NCBI GenBank assembly: GCA_001772665.1
Contig: MEVH01000026.1
Location: 484-14,208 of the forward strand
Direction: 5' to 3'
Length of the DNA: 13,725 bases
Source: a candidate division WWE3 bacterium RIFCSPLOWO2_01_FULL_39_13
GTDB taxonomy: Bacteria > Patescibacteriota > WWE3 > 2-01-FULL-39-13
The position numbers and the translations under genes were made by a program. Shown here piece after piece: positions 6,090 through 13,105 of this stretch (position 1 is its first letter; the number at the start of each line of letters is the position of its first letter). The notes below the pieces were generated by a model. It did not search any database. It was given only the letters and a program-made list of their open reading frames with translations, and was not told the DNA's origin.

Positions 6090-7508
6090 CCCCAGTACTA
6101 TTACTACATCATTCGTATCACTTTCTACAAGCGTAAACCCTGAAATTGTAATAGGTGTATCGGGAAAAAGTCCTTTTATATCATCAAATGCGGTTATGGG
6201 TATTTCTATTTTGGCAGAAATTGTCATATCTTCATAATCATTTGAATCAGCATTTCCAACGTCAACGTTTTTATATCCGGCATCACTTAGAATTCCTTTA
6301 ACGCGACCAGCTTCACCAGCAATACCCGTTCCATTTAGAATCTTGATCTGGGCGTTTTTAAGGTCATATTCTTCGGAGGGAATCTCCTCCTGAGTGGATT
6401 CTTCTATCACCTCTACAACCGGCTCAGGCTCCGCAGGGGCATTTGAATCAGAAACCGTGGCAACCTCCTCTGCTTTCTCAGAAGCAGGTTCAGATTCATC
6501 AACATTTCGATACTTGTTAAACAACAATATAACGGCAACAGAAAGCAATACAATCATAATTATCAGCATAATGACAAGCCTCTTGGAATTCTTATTACCC
6601 TCATCATTATTGTCATCATCACCTTCCTTATCCTTCTTTCTGAAACGGCGTGCCAGCAACATAAATCTCGACTTAAAACTTCTCTTTTTCCTTTCAAGGT
6701 AATTTAAATCGATATTCAAAACATCCTCATCCCTTTCCTGCACTTCTTGATAAACAAAGCCTGAAATAGGATCAAGCCTCCTGCCGACTACTTCCACCTC
6801 CTTACTATTTAAAGTTGCACCAGGGTCATAATCATCATCGCATGAATAAAAGAGCATAGGTCTTTCAGGAAGAATACCCGCATAAAACTCCTTAATATAC
6901 ACAATAAACTGCTTTAAATCAGCCACCAGATCCTCTCTGCACGTCAGCTGCGAATTAAAAACAACCCCTTTATCGCAAAAGAGGATAATATTCTCTACAC
7001 CACTTATATAAACAATAAAATGAGGCTTTTCTTCGGATAATGTTATCTTTGCAATCAAAAAAGAAAGCGGTTCTACAAGACTCACACTGATTTTTGACTG
7101 CAAAAAAGCATTTTCAAGCGTAGACGCAAGCCCTTTATTTATGCCGGCAGCCTGAACAAGGCTTTTTCCGTCTTTAGAAAGAAATTTTTTGTAATCCCAA
7201 ACAATATCGCTGATATTTTCAGGAAACAGCCCAGACAGTTTCTGCTCAACCGCAGAACGCATATCAGAAGTCATCTTCTCTTTGTCTATCCATAAGCTTG
7301 CAAGATAAACAATATCATCACCAAGAATAATTCTTGTCTTACTCAGGCCAGTCTTATTCTTAATAGCAGAAAGCAGCTGAACAATAACATCCCCGTTCCA
7401 ATCCCAGCTTTCAATAAGACTGGATCCATCCCGCTTTTTGGCACAGGAAAAAAGAAAAATCTTAAACTTTGTTATCAAAAGTATGTTCTTCTTGTGGCCA
7501 AATAACAT
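6084..7508 (-). CDS. PilM-like pilus protein fused to a membrane helix and a LytR_C domain
   Basis: The 474-residue protein has three parts. Residues 1 to about 250 look like a divergent PilM/actin-like domain: the cytoplasmic layout and place beside pilB and pilC fit, but the GIDIG-type phosphate loop expected at the N-terminus is absent. A basic/acidic segment (about 255-310) includes VLNIDLNYLERKKRS (264-278), which recalls the start of PilN. One membrane helix follows (about 311-330), then an acidic Glu/Pro/Ser linker (about 335-385). The C-terminal domain (about 387-474) begins IKILNGTGIAGEAGRV and contains AGYKNVDVGNADSNDYED, a clear match to the LytR/CpsA/Psr C-terminal (LytR_C) domain. 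It probably links the cytoplasmic pilus motor to the envelope, doing the combined job of PilM and PilN; that is inference. It starts 14 bases after pilC, with a U-rich leader in place of a Shine-Dalgarno site. Confidence 0.72.
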   Translation of the reverse strand: MLFGHKKNILLITKFKIFLFSCAKKRDGSSLIESWDWNGDVIVQLLSAIKNKTGLSKTRIILGDDIVYLASLWIDKEKMTSDMRSAVEQKLSGLFPENISDIVWDYKKFLSKDGKSLVQAAGINKGLASTLENAFLQSKISVSLVEPLSFLIAKITLSEEKPHFIVYISGVENIILFCDKGVVFNSQLTCREDLVADLKQFIVYIKEFYAGILPERPMLFYSCDDDYDPGATLNSKEVEVVGRRLDPISGFVYQEVQERDEDVLNIDLNYLERKKRSFKSRFMLLARRFRKKDKEGDDDNNDEGNKNSKRLVIMLIIMIVLLSVAVILLFNKYRNVDESEPASEKAEEVATVSDSNAPAEPEPVVEVIEESTQEEIPSEEYDLKNAQIKILNGTGIAGEAGRVKGILSDAGYKNVDVGNADSNDYEDMTISAKIEIPITAFDDIKGLFPDTPITISGFTLVESDTNDVVIVLGK

Positions 7509-7522
7509 AATTCAAAAAACAA
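7509..7522 (-). promoter_or_regulatory. U-rich leader abutting the pilM-like start codon
   Basis: The whole intergenic gap between pilC and this gene is TTGTTTTTTGAATT on the minus strand, directly before the ATG. It matches the leader of the deaminase gene at 632-619 in 13 of 14 bases, including position relative to the ATG. As an internal operon gap it cannot be a promoter -10, which points to a role in translation initiation. Confidence 0.45.
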
Positions 7523-8581
7523 TTAACGGATACTTCCGGTAAGCTTATATATTGGACTGATAATCGCCATCGCCATAAACGCCACACCTAATCCTATCAC
7601 AGCAAGCATAAGAGGCTCCAGCACGGTTGTAAGGTTCTTAGTTATATTATCAACCTCTTCTTCAAAAAAATCGCTTAAATATAAAAGAACCTCCTCTAAA
7701 TTACCCGTTTCTTCGCCGATCTTAATCATCTTGGTAATTATCGGAGGAAATTCGTAGTAATGCCTTTTGTCCATAGCGTCGCTTATGCTCTTTCCCTTTA
7801 TAAGATCTTCGGTAATAAGATAAAGATGCTTTTGAAACACAACATTGCTTAACGTGTCAGAAGTCGTCCGCAAGGCAACATCAACCGGTACACCACTCTT
7901 CAACAAAGTTCCGAGATTTCTAGAAAATCTTGCGAGCTGACCGTATAACACAATCTTGCCAAAAAGAGGTATTCTCACTAAAGCTCCGTGCCAGACCGGC
8001 TTGAAAAATTTCAAACTGAAAAGTATCTTCATCAAAACAAGAAAAGCAAGACCTCCTCCAATTATCAAAACCCCGTGCATTTTCATTAAATTTGCAAACC
8101 ACAGCATTATTTTGGTTGTAAGAGGAAGCTCAATATCAAGCGTCGAAAAAAAGTCAACGAGCTGGGGTAAAATCACCAAAGACATATATCCACCTATGCC
8201 GATAGACGCTACAAAAATCATTGCCGGATAAAACATTGCGCCTTGTATCTTTTTTCTTAAGGCATAATCCTTTGAAAGCTGCTTGCTCAAAAAATCCAAA
8301 TTTTCTTCTAAAGTGCCAGATTCTTCGCTGACTTTTACCAGATTCGTATAAAAATTATCAAAGACATTAGGATATTTTGACAAGGCACTATAAAGCGATT
8401 TCCCGCTTTCAATATCTTTAAGGATTCCCTGAAGTACTTTTCGAAAATATCTGGATGGTGTGTGGGACGCAAGCGTTTCAAAAGCATCATAAATAGGAAC
8501 CCCAGACTTGATCATTATTGCAAGATGCTTTGTTAACATGAGCTTTTCTACAAAACTCACGCTGGAAAATATTGATTTCAT
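7523..8581 (-). CDS. pilC: Type IV pilus inner-membrane platform protein PilC (T2SSF family)
   Basis: PilC is the polytopic platform that couples the PilB ATPase to pilin assembly. The 352-residue protein has the two repeated T2SSF domains. The first (about 15-140) opens LTKHLAIMIKSGVPIYDAF; the second (about 215-345) opens ARFSRNLGTLLKSGVPVDVAL. Membrane helices are predicted at about 114-140, 168-190 and 321-343, the usual three. Each repeat has the conserved SxESG/GEETG turn (VSEESGTLEENL near 84-95, IGEETGNLEEVL near 288-299). It is about 50 residues shorter at the N-terminus than typical PilC (about 400), lacking the leading cytoplasmic extension. Its ATG shares one base with the pilB stop codon (TAATG), so translation is probably coupled. 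Confidence 0.93.
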   Translation of the reverse strand: MKSIFSSVSFVEKLMLTKHLAIMIKSGVPIYDAFETLASHTPSRYFRKVLQGILKDIESGKSLYSALSKYPNVFDNFYTNLVKVSEESGTLEENLDFLSKQLSKDYALRKKIQGAMFYPAMIFVASIGIGGYMSLVILPQLVDFFSTLDIELPLTTKIMLWFANLMKMHGVLIIGGGLAFLVLMKILFSLKFFKPVWHGALVRIPLFGKIVLYGQLARFSRNLGTLLKSGVPVDVALRTTSDTLSNVVFQKHLYLITEDLIKGKSISDAMDKRHYYEFPPIITKMIKIGEETGNLEEVLLYLSDFFEEEVDNITKNLTTVLEPLMLAVIGLGVAFMAMAIISPIYKLTGSIR

Positions 8582-10272
8582 TATTCTTTAGTAACTCTAA
8601 TCAGTTCGTCAAGACTCGTAATTCCGAGTTTTATTTTCTCAAAACCGTCCTCAAGCATTGTGGTCATTCCCTTCGAAACAGCTATTTTTGTGATTTCTTC
8701 AGCACTCGATTTGTGGATAACCGCAGACCGTATATCATCATCAACCTCAAGAATCTCATAAATCCCGATCCTGCCGGAATAACCCGTATTATGGCAAATC
8801 TCACACCCCTTTCCTGTATAAACTCTTACCACCTTTTTGCTGTTAAAATGCTTTTTAACCATCTCAGGTGGCAGATCCTTAGTCAGATCCTTCCATTTCG
8901 CAGGCTCAATATCAATAGAAATACGACACTGCTCGCATATCCTTCTTACCAACCTCTGTCCGACAATCACATTAACTGAGGAAGCTACTAAAAACGGCTC
9001 TACTCCCATATCAAAAAGCCTTGGTATGGTTGTTGCCGCATCGTTCGTATGAAGGGTCGACAGAACCTGGTGTCCTGTCATTGCTGAATTGACAGCTATT
9101 TTTGCTGTTTCCTCGTCTCTGATTTCACCGACAAGGATGACATCTGGATCCTGTCGGACGATAGACCTTAATCCGGTAGAAAAAGTAAGACCAGTTTTGT
9201 TGTTTACTTGGATCTGATTAATGCCCTCAATGTCATACTCAACCGGATCTTCTATTGTCATAACATTTATCTCTCTTTTATTTAGTATCTTTAAAATCGC
9301 ATATAAGGTGGTTGTTTTACCTGATCCTGTAGGCCCGGTTGCAAGAACCATTCCATACGGACGCTTATATCCACGGGTAATGCCCACAATACTCTGGTCT
9401 AAAAACCCAAGATCACTTAGCGTTAATTGTCTTGACTGCTCAGTAAGAAGCCTCAGCACAACTTTTTCTCCTTCTGTCACCGGAACAATAGAAACACGAA
9501 GATTTAATGACTCGTCATATATATTTTTCTGGATCTTTCCATCCTGAGGCTTCATGTGAGTATCAGTCCTCAGGTTGCTTAATACTTTTATCCTTGTAGT
9601 AACTTGCTCATGAATTTCCTTTGGAAGACGCACAATATCGTGCAGCATTCCGTCTATTCTAAACCTAAGCAGAGAATAATCTTCTTCAGGCTCTATATGA
9701 ACATCCGAAGCCTTGTTACCGTATGCATATTCGATTATTGTGTCAACAATCTTAATAATAGGAAGATCTATCAACTTTCCGCGGTTTTCTCTTGCCTGCT
9801 TAATATTCTCGGCAAGAATATCTTCAAAAGCAAGAGCTGCATCTCGGGTATAAAGGTTAATAGCATCTCGTATATTGCGCTCTGTGGCATAGTACCGAAC
9901 GATTTTATCTCCTGTTTTTTTCTTTATTAATTCAAAAACGGCCAAATTGTCGGGTCTCGAAGAGGCCACATGCAGGCCGTCTTTATCCCTGCTGAAACAA
10001 ATAACATTTTGCTTTCTTGCAACAACCTCTGGCACAATTTTCAAAATTTCGTCTTTAACAGAAATCTGACCGAGGTTTATAAAAGGAAGATTGTAATAGT
10101 TTGCTATTAACTGGCCAAGCTGGTCATCTCTAACCAGACCGGCGTCAGATATGTATTTATAAAGGGAGACTCCTTGTGCTTTCGCGCTTTTTTGGGCAAG
10201 ACTTATATCTTCATTGTTAAGCAGTTTATTTTCTAGAAGTATAGAGTTTAAAGCACTATCAGTCAGCTTCAT
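8581..10272 (-). CDS. pilB: Type IV pilus assembly ATPase PilB (GspE family)
   Basis: PilB is the hexameric motor that drives pilin polymerisation. The 563-residue protein has an N-terminal MshEN/GSPII_E_N domain (about 10-140, with LGQLIANYYNLPFINL). The ATPase core carries an Asp-box ASDVHIEP (189-195 region), Walker A GPTGSGKT (313-320), MTIEDPVEY (338-346), Walker B ILVGEIRDEET (379-389) and the His-box LSTLHTNDA (404-412). A tetracysteine zinc site (Cys446, Cys449, Cys490, Cys493, as CEQC and CEIC) is typical of extension ATPases and distinguishes PilB from PilT. Length is normal. Its start has no Shine-Dalgarno site near the ATG. It heads the pilB-pilC-pilM-like operon and lies downstream of the pilin terminator, so it needs its own promoter, probably near the palindrome at 10308-10322. 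No pilT retraction ATPase is present in the window. Confidence 0.96.
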   Translation of the reverse strand: MKLTDSALNSILLENKLLNNEDISLAQKSAKAQGVSLYKYISDAGLVRDDQLGQLIANYYNLPFINLGQISVKDEILKIVPEVVARKQNVICFSRDKDGLHVASSRPDNLAVFELIKKKTGDKIVRYYATERNIRDAINLYTRDAALAFEDILAENIKQARENRGKLIDLPIIKIVDTIIEYAYGNKASDVHIEPEEDYSLLRFRIDGMLHDIVRLPKEIHEQVTTRIKVLSNLRTDTHMKPQDGKIQKNIYDESLNLRVSIVPVTEGEKVVLRLLTEQSRQLTLSDLGFLDQSIVGITRGYKRPYGMVLATGPTGSGKTTTLYAILKILNKREINVMTIEDPVEYDIEGINQIQVNNKTGLTFSTGLRSIVRQDPDVILVGEIRDEETAKIAVNSAMTGHQVLSTLHTNDAATTIPRLFDMGVEPFLVASSVNVIVGQRLVRRICEQCRISIDIEPAKWKDLTKDLPPEMVKKHFNSKKVVRVYTGKGCEICHNTGYSGRIGIYEILEVDDDIRSAVIHKSSAEEITKIAVSKGMTTMLEDGFEKIKLGITSLDELIRVTKE

Positions 10273-10307
10273 ATTTTACTTGTTCTTTCTGTCCTTCTCG
10301 ACACCTT

Positions 10308-10336
10308 TATCATTAAATGATACCCCATTGCAAAGA
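10308..10336 (-). promoter_or_regulatory. Palindrome and shared block upstream of pilB
   Basis: TATCATTAAATGATA (10308-10322) is a 15-base palindrome with 7-base arms about one central base. Overlapping it, 10314-10336 matches 56-78 at the left edge in 19 of 23 bases. On the minus strand the shared core contains TATCAT, a plausible -10, which would start pilB transcription about 38 bases before its ATG. It could be a promoter, an operator or both; there is no good -35. Confidence 0.4.
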
Positions 10337-10410
10337 TGATTAGAAGGCATCAAAAACCTGTCTGTGTCGAAATAATACCAACCCGATAAACAATGTACAT
10401 AAACAAAAAA

Positions 10411-10443
10411 GCAAAAGGGGCGCCTAGAAAGGCACCCCTTTTT
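10411..10443 (-). terminator. Intrinsic terminator after the pilin gene
   Basis: A 12-base stem (10413-10424 with 10431-10442, one C-A mismatch) closes a TAGAAA loop and is flanked by A-runs and T-runs, so it can work in both directions. On the minus strand it lies about 30 bases after the pilin stop and separates the highly expressed pilin from the pilB operon. Confidence 0.85.
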
Positions 10444-10471
10444 GTGTTTTGCATTTCACTTCAGATTATCT

Positions 10472-10936
10472 TTATCTTGAAACCTCAACAGTTTCTAGCT
10501 GTTCTGCACCACATGCAGCAACAGTCACCATGTTATTTGTAGCAACAGCCACAGAGTAACCAGTAGTAGCAAGTGTCCCATTCTGTGGATCAATTGGTGT
10601 TGACTTAAGATAAGCCGTTAAATCAGTCGCAACATTTGCACATGCAGCTTCTGCTGCAGTACACAAAGTATTTCCTCCAACTGCACACGTTCCAATTTGA
10701 TATGTCTTACCATCTGCTGTCAGCGAAGTAGGAAGAGCACCCTTATTGTCGACAACATACTCATGAACAGCTGTTAAAACGCTGTTTACATCAGTCCATC
10801 TTCTGCTGTTCCTTGCTTCTGCAAATCTTCTTACTGGATCAAGTGCGACGAAAACGACAACTGCGAGGGTGGCGATAATTACGATAACGACTAAAAGTTC
10901 AATAAGTGTAAAACCTTTCTTATTAGCAGGATTCAT
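10472..10936 (-). CDS. Type IV pilin (class III signal, N-methylation motif)
   Basis: This 154-residue prepilin has a short leader ending KKG at 6-8, a predicted prepilin peptidase cut between Gly8 and Phe9, and the mature start FTLIELLVVIVIIATLAVVV with the key Glu at mature position 5 (Glu13). The following helix (ARNSRRWTDVNSVLTAVHEY, 41-60) and the closing AACGAEQLETVEVSR fit the pilins common in Patescibacteria. Four cysteines (84, 92, 99, 142) could form two disulfides, with Cys92/Cys99 inside an Ala-rich loop; their pairing is unknown. It is the probable major subunit: it has its own promoter, a long leader and a strong terminator, and sits beside pilB. A prepilin peptidase (pilD) is not in the window. 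No Shine-Dalgarno site touches its ATG. Confidence 0.93.
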   Translation of the reverse strand: MNPANKKGFTLIELLVVIVIIATLAVVVFVALDPVRRFAEARNSRRWTDVNSVLTAVHEYVVDNKGALPTSLTADGKTYQIGTCAVGGNTLCTAAEAACANVATDLTAYLKSTPIDPQNGTLATTGYSVAVATNNMVTVAACGAEQLETVEVSR

Positions 10937-10991
10937 TTGTATTTCTAGCGGGTAATGTCCAAATAATAAAGAATACTATTTGATATTACCT

Positions 10992-11030
10992 TTAGTGTTT
11001 TTGTAACACCTCCTCCCTTTTGTTATTCAT
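10992..11030 (-). CDS. Candidate 12-codon leader ORF in the pilin 5' UTR
   Basis: The ATG at 11030-11028 lies about seven bases after the predicted pilin transcription start and encodes MNNKREEVLQKH before TAA. Inside it, 11014-11007 reads AGGAGGTG on the minus strand, a perfect Shine-Dalgarno octamer, yet no start codon lies at a usable distance after it. The ORF ends 55 bases before the pilin ATG. It could be a regulatory leader peptide or a chance frame. Confidence 0.3.
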   Translation of the reverse strand: MNNKREEVLQKH

Positions 11031-11043
11031 CTCAATACATTTA

Positions 11044-11072
11044 ATACTAACATCATGATACCACAGTATCAA
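11044..11072 (-). promoter_or_regulatory. Promoter and candidate operator of the pilin gene
   Basis: On the minus strand TTGATA (11072-11067) and TAGTAT (11049-11044) are separated by 17 bases, giving a start near 11037 and a leader of about 100 bases. An inverted repeat TGATAC-CACA-GTATCA (11056-11071) overlaps the -35 element, where a bound repressor or activator could control the promoter. Confidence 0.55.
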
Positions 11073-11129
11073 CACCTCTATACCAATGCATTCTCTTCGA
11101 AAAGAGCAAGAAAAACAGCGCCAAAACGG

Positions 11130-11507
11130 CTACTCTAAATACTTGCTTACTTCACTAAATAAATCCTTAATTGCAAGATCTTTTTTTATGATATACCCTG
11201 CTGCTCCAAGCCTTTTCGCCTTTTCTATGTCTTCACTCTGGCCAAGATTTGACAATACAACTACATTGACATCCTTAAGTTTCTCGTTGTTCTTAAGCTC
11301 AGTAAGTGTATCAAAACCGTCTTTTACAGGCATAATCAGGTCAAGTATTATCAAATCAGGCCTTTGCCTTTCTGCCAGATCCAACACTTGCTGGCCGTTA
11401 GCAACTACGTCTGTTTTGTACCCACTTTTTGTGAACTCAGTACTAAAGACATTTGAAAAAAACTCGTTGTCATCGGCAATAATTACGTACTTTTCTTTTG
11501 AATTCAT
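11130..11507 (-). CDS. Single-domain response regulator (CheY-like receiver)
   Basis: The 125-residue protein is a lone receiver domain. The acidic pocket (Asp12, Asp13), phospho-acceptor Asp56 in LIILDLIMP, Ser86 in VVVLSN and Lys108 in YIIKK are all in place, so it should accept phosphate. There is no output domain: the protein ends about 15 residues after the Lys, at the last helix. It must act by binding a partner, as CheY-type proteins do. It starts 6 bases after the histidine kinase gene and surely shares its transcript, making the kinase its likely donor. The pilin gene follows on the same strand about 190 bases on with its own promoter. Control of pilus activity is a guess from position. 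Confidence 0.92.
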   Translation of the reverse strand: MNSKEKYVIIADDNEFFSNVFSTEFTKSGYKTDVVANGQQVLDLAERQRPDLIILDLIMPVKDGFDTLTELKNNEKLKDVNVVVLSNLGQSEDIEKAKRLGAAGYIIKKDLAIKDLFSEVSKYLE

Positions 11508-11513
11508 ATGCTA

Positions 11514-12227
11514 TTAACTGTTATTCTTAAACTCGATTGTAAACTTTGTTCCCGCTGATTCACGGCTTTCACCTCTGATTTTCCCGCCCAGCCGATCAAC
11601 CAGCAGCTTCACAGTATACAAGCTTAATCCATATCCATTTACATCTAATTTCTGCACGTTAGTCCCTCTGAAAAATGACCTAAACAGCATATTAAGCTCG
11701 TTTTCTGGAATTCCTGCTCCATCATCCGCAACACTAATATTCACTTTTTTATTGGAAATAGAACATTCCACATTAATATGTCCTCCATCTTTTCCGTATT
11801 TAATTGAATTTTCAATAATACTCGACAATATGTACCTCAAATAGGAATCTTTAAAATTGACTTTTATCAAGGTATTTTTATCGTAATCTATCTTAAATTT
11901 TATCTTCTTCTGCATTGCAGTGTCCGTAAAATCCGAGATAACGGCAGTTATCAGCTTTTTGACATTTATTTCGCGGATATCATCGTCTTTTACCTCAATC
12001 ACATCAGAAATTCTAAGCAGGACATTTGCAAAATCTTCTAGTTTTGCAACACTTTTTAATGTCTCATTAAGCTGTCCGCGAACACTCTTAGTCAGGGATC
12101 TATCATTTAGAAGAAGTTCAATGCGTAGCTTTATTACTGTAATCGGAGTAAACAATTTATGCGATGCAATAGATATAAAAAGGTCTTTTGATTTTTCAGA
12201 CGGATCCGTCTTTTCTTTCTTTGTCAT
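11514..12227 (-). CDS. Soluble histidine kinase without a sensor domain
   Basis: The 237-residue protein contains only the dimerisation/phosphotransfer domain and the ATPase domain. The H-box is ISIASHKLFTPITVI with His23 as phosphorylation site; the residue after His is Lys24 where Glu or Gln is usual. The ATP lid motifs are present: N-box IIENSIKYG (Asn140), G1 DDGAGIP (168-174), F-box LFRSFFRG, and G2 GYGLSL (198-203). There is no membrane helix and no PAS or HAMP domain; only about 15 polar residues precede the H-box. Signal input must therefore come from another protein. The extended -10 promoter lies 10 bases before the ATG, so the mRNA is nearly leaderless. It is co-transcribed with the receiver and divergent from tRNA-Thr. 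Confidence 0.9.
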   Translation of the reverse strand: MTKKEKTDPSEKSKDLFISIASHKLFTPITVIKLRIELLLNDRSLTKSVRGQLNETLKSVAKLEDFANVLLRISDVIEVKDDDIREINVKKLITAVISDFTDTAMQKKIKFKIDYDKNTLIKVNFKDSYLRYILSSIIENSIKYGKDGGHINVECSISNKKVNISVADDGAGIPENELNMLFRSFFRGTNVQKLDVNGYGLSLYTVKLLVDRLGGKIRGESRESAGTKFTIEFKNNS

Positions 12228-12237
12228 ATCCTAATTT

Positions 12238-12265
12238 ATTATAACAGTTTTATAGTCTATTTCAG
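12238..12265 (-). promoter_or_regulatory. Extended -10 promoter of the histidine kinase operon
   Basis: On the minus strand TGTTATAAT (TATAAT at 12243-12238) is the same extended -10 seen before the LysM gene. CTGAAA at 12265-12260 is a fair -35 with a 16-base spacer. Only 10 bases separate the -10 from the ATG, so the start of transcription falls three or four bases before it. Confidence 0.65.
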
Positions 12266-12283
12266 CCTCATGCTAAAATTCAT

Positions 12284-12289
12284 TATAGT
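12284..12289 (+). promoter_or_regulatory. -10 element of tRNA-Thr
   Basis: TATAGT lies nine bases before the mature 5' end of tRNA-Thr. The -35 candidate (TTTCAG, 12260-12265, 18-base spacer) overlaps the -35 of the divergent kinase promoter, so the two may share or compete for the site. Confidence 0.45.
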
Positions 12290-12298
12290 TTGTTTACT

Positions 12299-12373
12299 GC
12301 CGCTCTAGCTCAACGGTAGAGCAACGGTATCGTAAACCGTAGGCTGTCGGTTCAAGTCCGACGGGCGGCTCCA
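12299..12373 (+). tRNA. tRNA-Thr (CGT)
   Basis: The cloverleaf is complete: acceptor GCCGCTC/GGGCGGC (one T-G pair), D stem GCTC/GAGC, anticodon stem ACGGT/ACCGT with loop ATCGTAA (anticodon CGT at 12331-12333), T stem GTCGG/CCGAC, discriminator T and encoded CCA (12371-12373). It reads the ACG threonine codon. The next gene's ATG begins only four bases after the CCA. Confidence 0.95.
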
Positions 12374-12377
12374 GAAT

Positions 12378-13082
12378 ATGGTGCAAAAACAAAGAACAAG
12401 GTACCTGATTAGAAGAATAATATTGACCAATCTGCTAAGCATTTTTGTAGGAATTGCAACTTATTTCTGGATGATTTTCTTTTTGTCCAATGTTAATTCT
12501 TTCTGGGACCTTTTCAGAAAAAAGGAAGTTTACACCAAAGAAGATACGATAGCGCCAACAGCCCCTTTTTTGACCCCTATAGCAGAGGCAACACAGAACC
12601 CAAGTATTGATTTAACTGGTGTTTCAGAGCCAGGGGTTAATATAACACTCTATATTGACTACATAGAGTCAGACTCTACAGTTGCAGATTCAACAGGAGC
12701 TTTTTCATTCACAAATATTCAGGTTGGCTTATTCGACGAATCAATCTATGTTACCGCGAAAGACGAAAACGGAAATATAAGCAAAAAATCAACAGTTTAC
12801 GTTATCAAAAAGGATATTGAGCCCCCTGAAATTGAAGTTGAATCTCCAAAGGATGGAGAAGTTTATAAATCAACCGGTCATTCTTACCAGGTAACAGGAA
12901 AAACCGAACCAGAAAGCTCTGTTTTCGTAAATAACCAGCTTGCAGTAATCAATCCTGACGGGAATTTCTCGGCTTCGATAAGGCTAGAAGAAGGAAATAA
13001 TGAAGTTGATATCAGAGCAGTAGATAAGGCCGAAAACACAACAGAATTAAAGATCACCGTTATATTTGAAAAGATTAATTAG
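12378..13082 (+). CDS. Membrane-anchored protein with two bacterial Ig-like domains
   Basis: The 234-residue protein begins with a basic cytoplasmic tail (1-13) and one membrane helix (about 15-37). A short stalk follows (to about 57), then two Ig-like beta-sandwich domains of the bacterial Big type. Domain 1 spans about 58-145 (GVSEPGVNITLYID ... VTAKDENGNIS) and domain 2 about 148-230 (VTGKTEPESSVFVN ... DIRAVDKAENTTELKITV). Both have the typical G-x-[ST]-E-P-x-[AS]-x-V turn and the closing A-x-D-x-x-x-N strand. The helix orientation places both domains outside the cell, where such modules serve adhesion or spacing. No catalytic or sorting motif is seen. There is no room for a promoter or Shine-Dalgarno site between tRNA-Thr and the ATG, so the gene must be transcribed with the tRNA. 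Confidence 0.82.
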   Translation: MVQKQRTRYLIRRIILTNLLSIFVGIATYFWMIFFLSNVNSFWDLFRKKEVYTKEDTIAPTAPFLTPIAEATQNPSIDLTGVSEPGVNITLYIDYIESDSTVADSTGAFSFTNIQVGLFDESIYVTAKDENGNISKKSTVYVIKKDIEPPEIEVESPKDGEVYKSTGHSYQVTGKTEPESSVFVNNQLAVINPDGNFSASIRLEEGNNEVDIRAVDKAENTTELKITVIFEKIN

Positions 13083-13105
13083 AAAAAGTGTGTTTTTCTG
13101 TTTTT
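13081..13105. terminator. AT-rich hairpin after the Ig-like gene
   Basis: AGAAAAA (13081-13087) pairs with TTTTTCT (13093-13099) across a GTGTG loop and is followed by GTTTTT. It begins inside the stop codon of the Ig-like gene. The stem is weak (one G-C pair), so termination efficiency is uncertain. Confidence 0.4.

Noticed and set aside
6394..6702. Ser-rich 102-codon plus-strand frame inside the pilM-like gene
   Set aside because: It is the complement of the acidic linker and charged region of the real gene, which explains its Ser bias.
9221..9930. Two 108-codon plus-strand frames antisense to pilB
   Set aside because: pilB on the other strand carries all family motifs across this stretch; the frames have no domain or start signal.
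11007..11014. CACCTCCT on the plus strand, like the 3' end of 16S rRNA
   Set aside because: No other 16S-like sequence surrounds it. It is better explained as a Shine-Dalgarno octamer on the minus strand, the strand of the pilin transcript.
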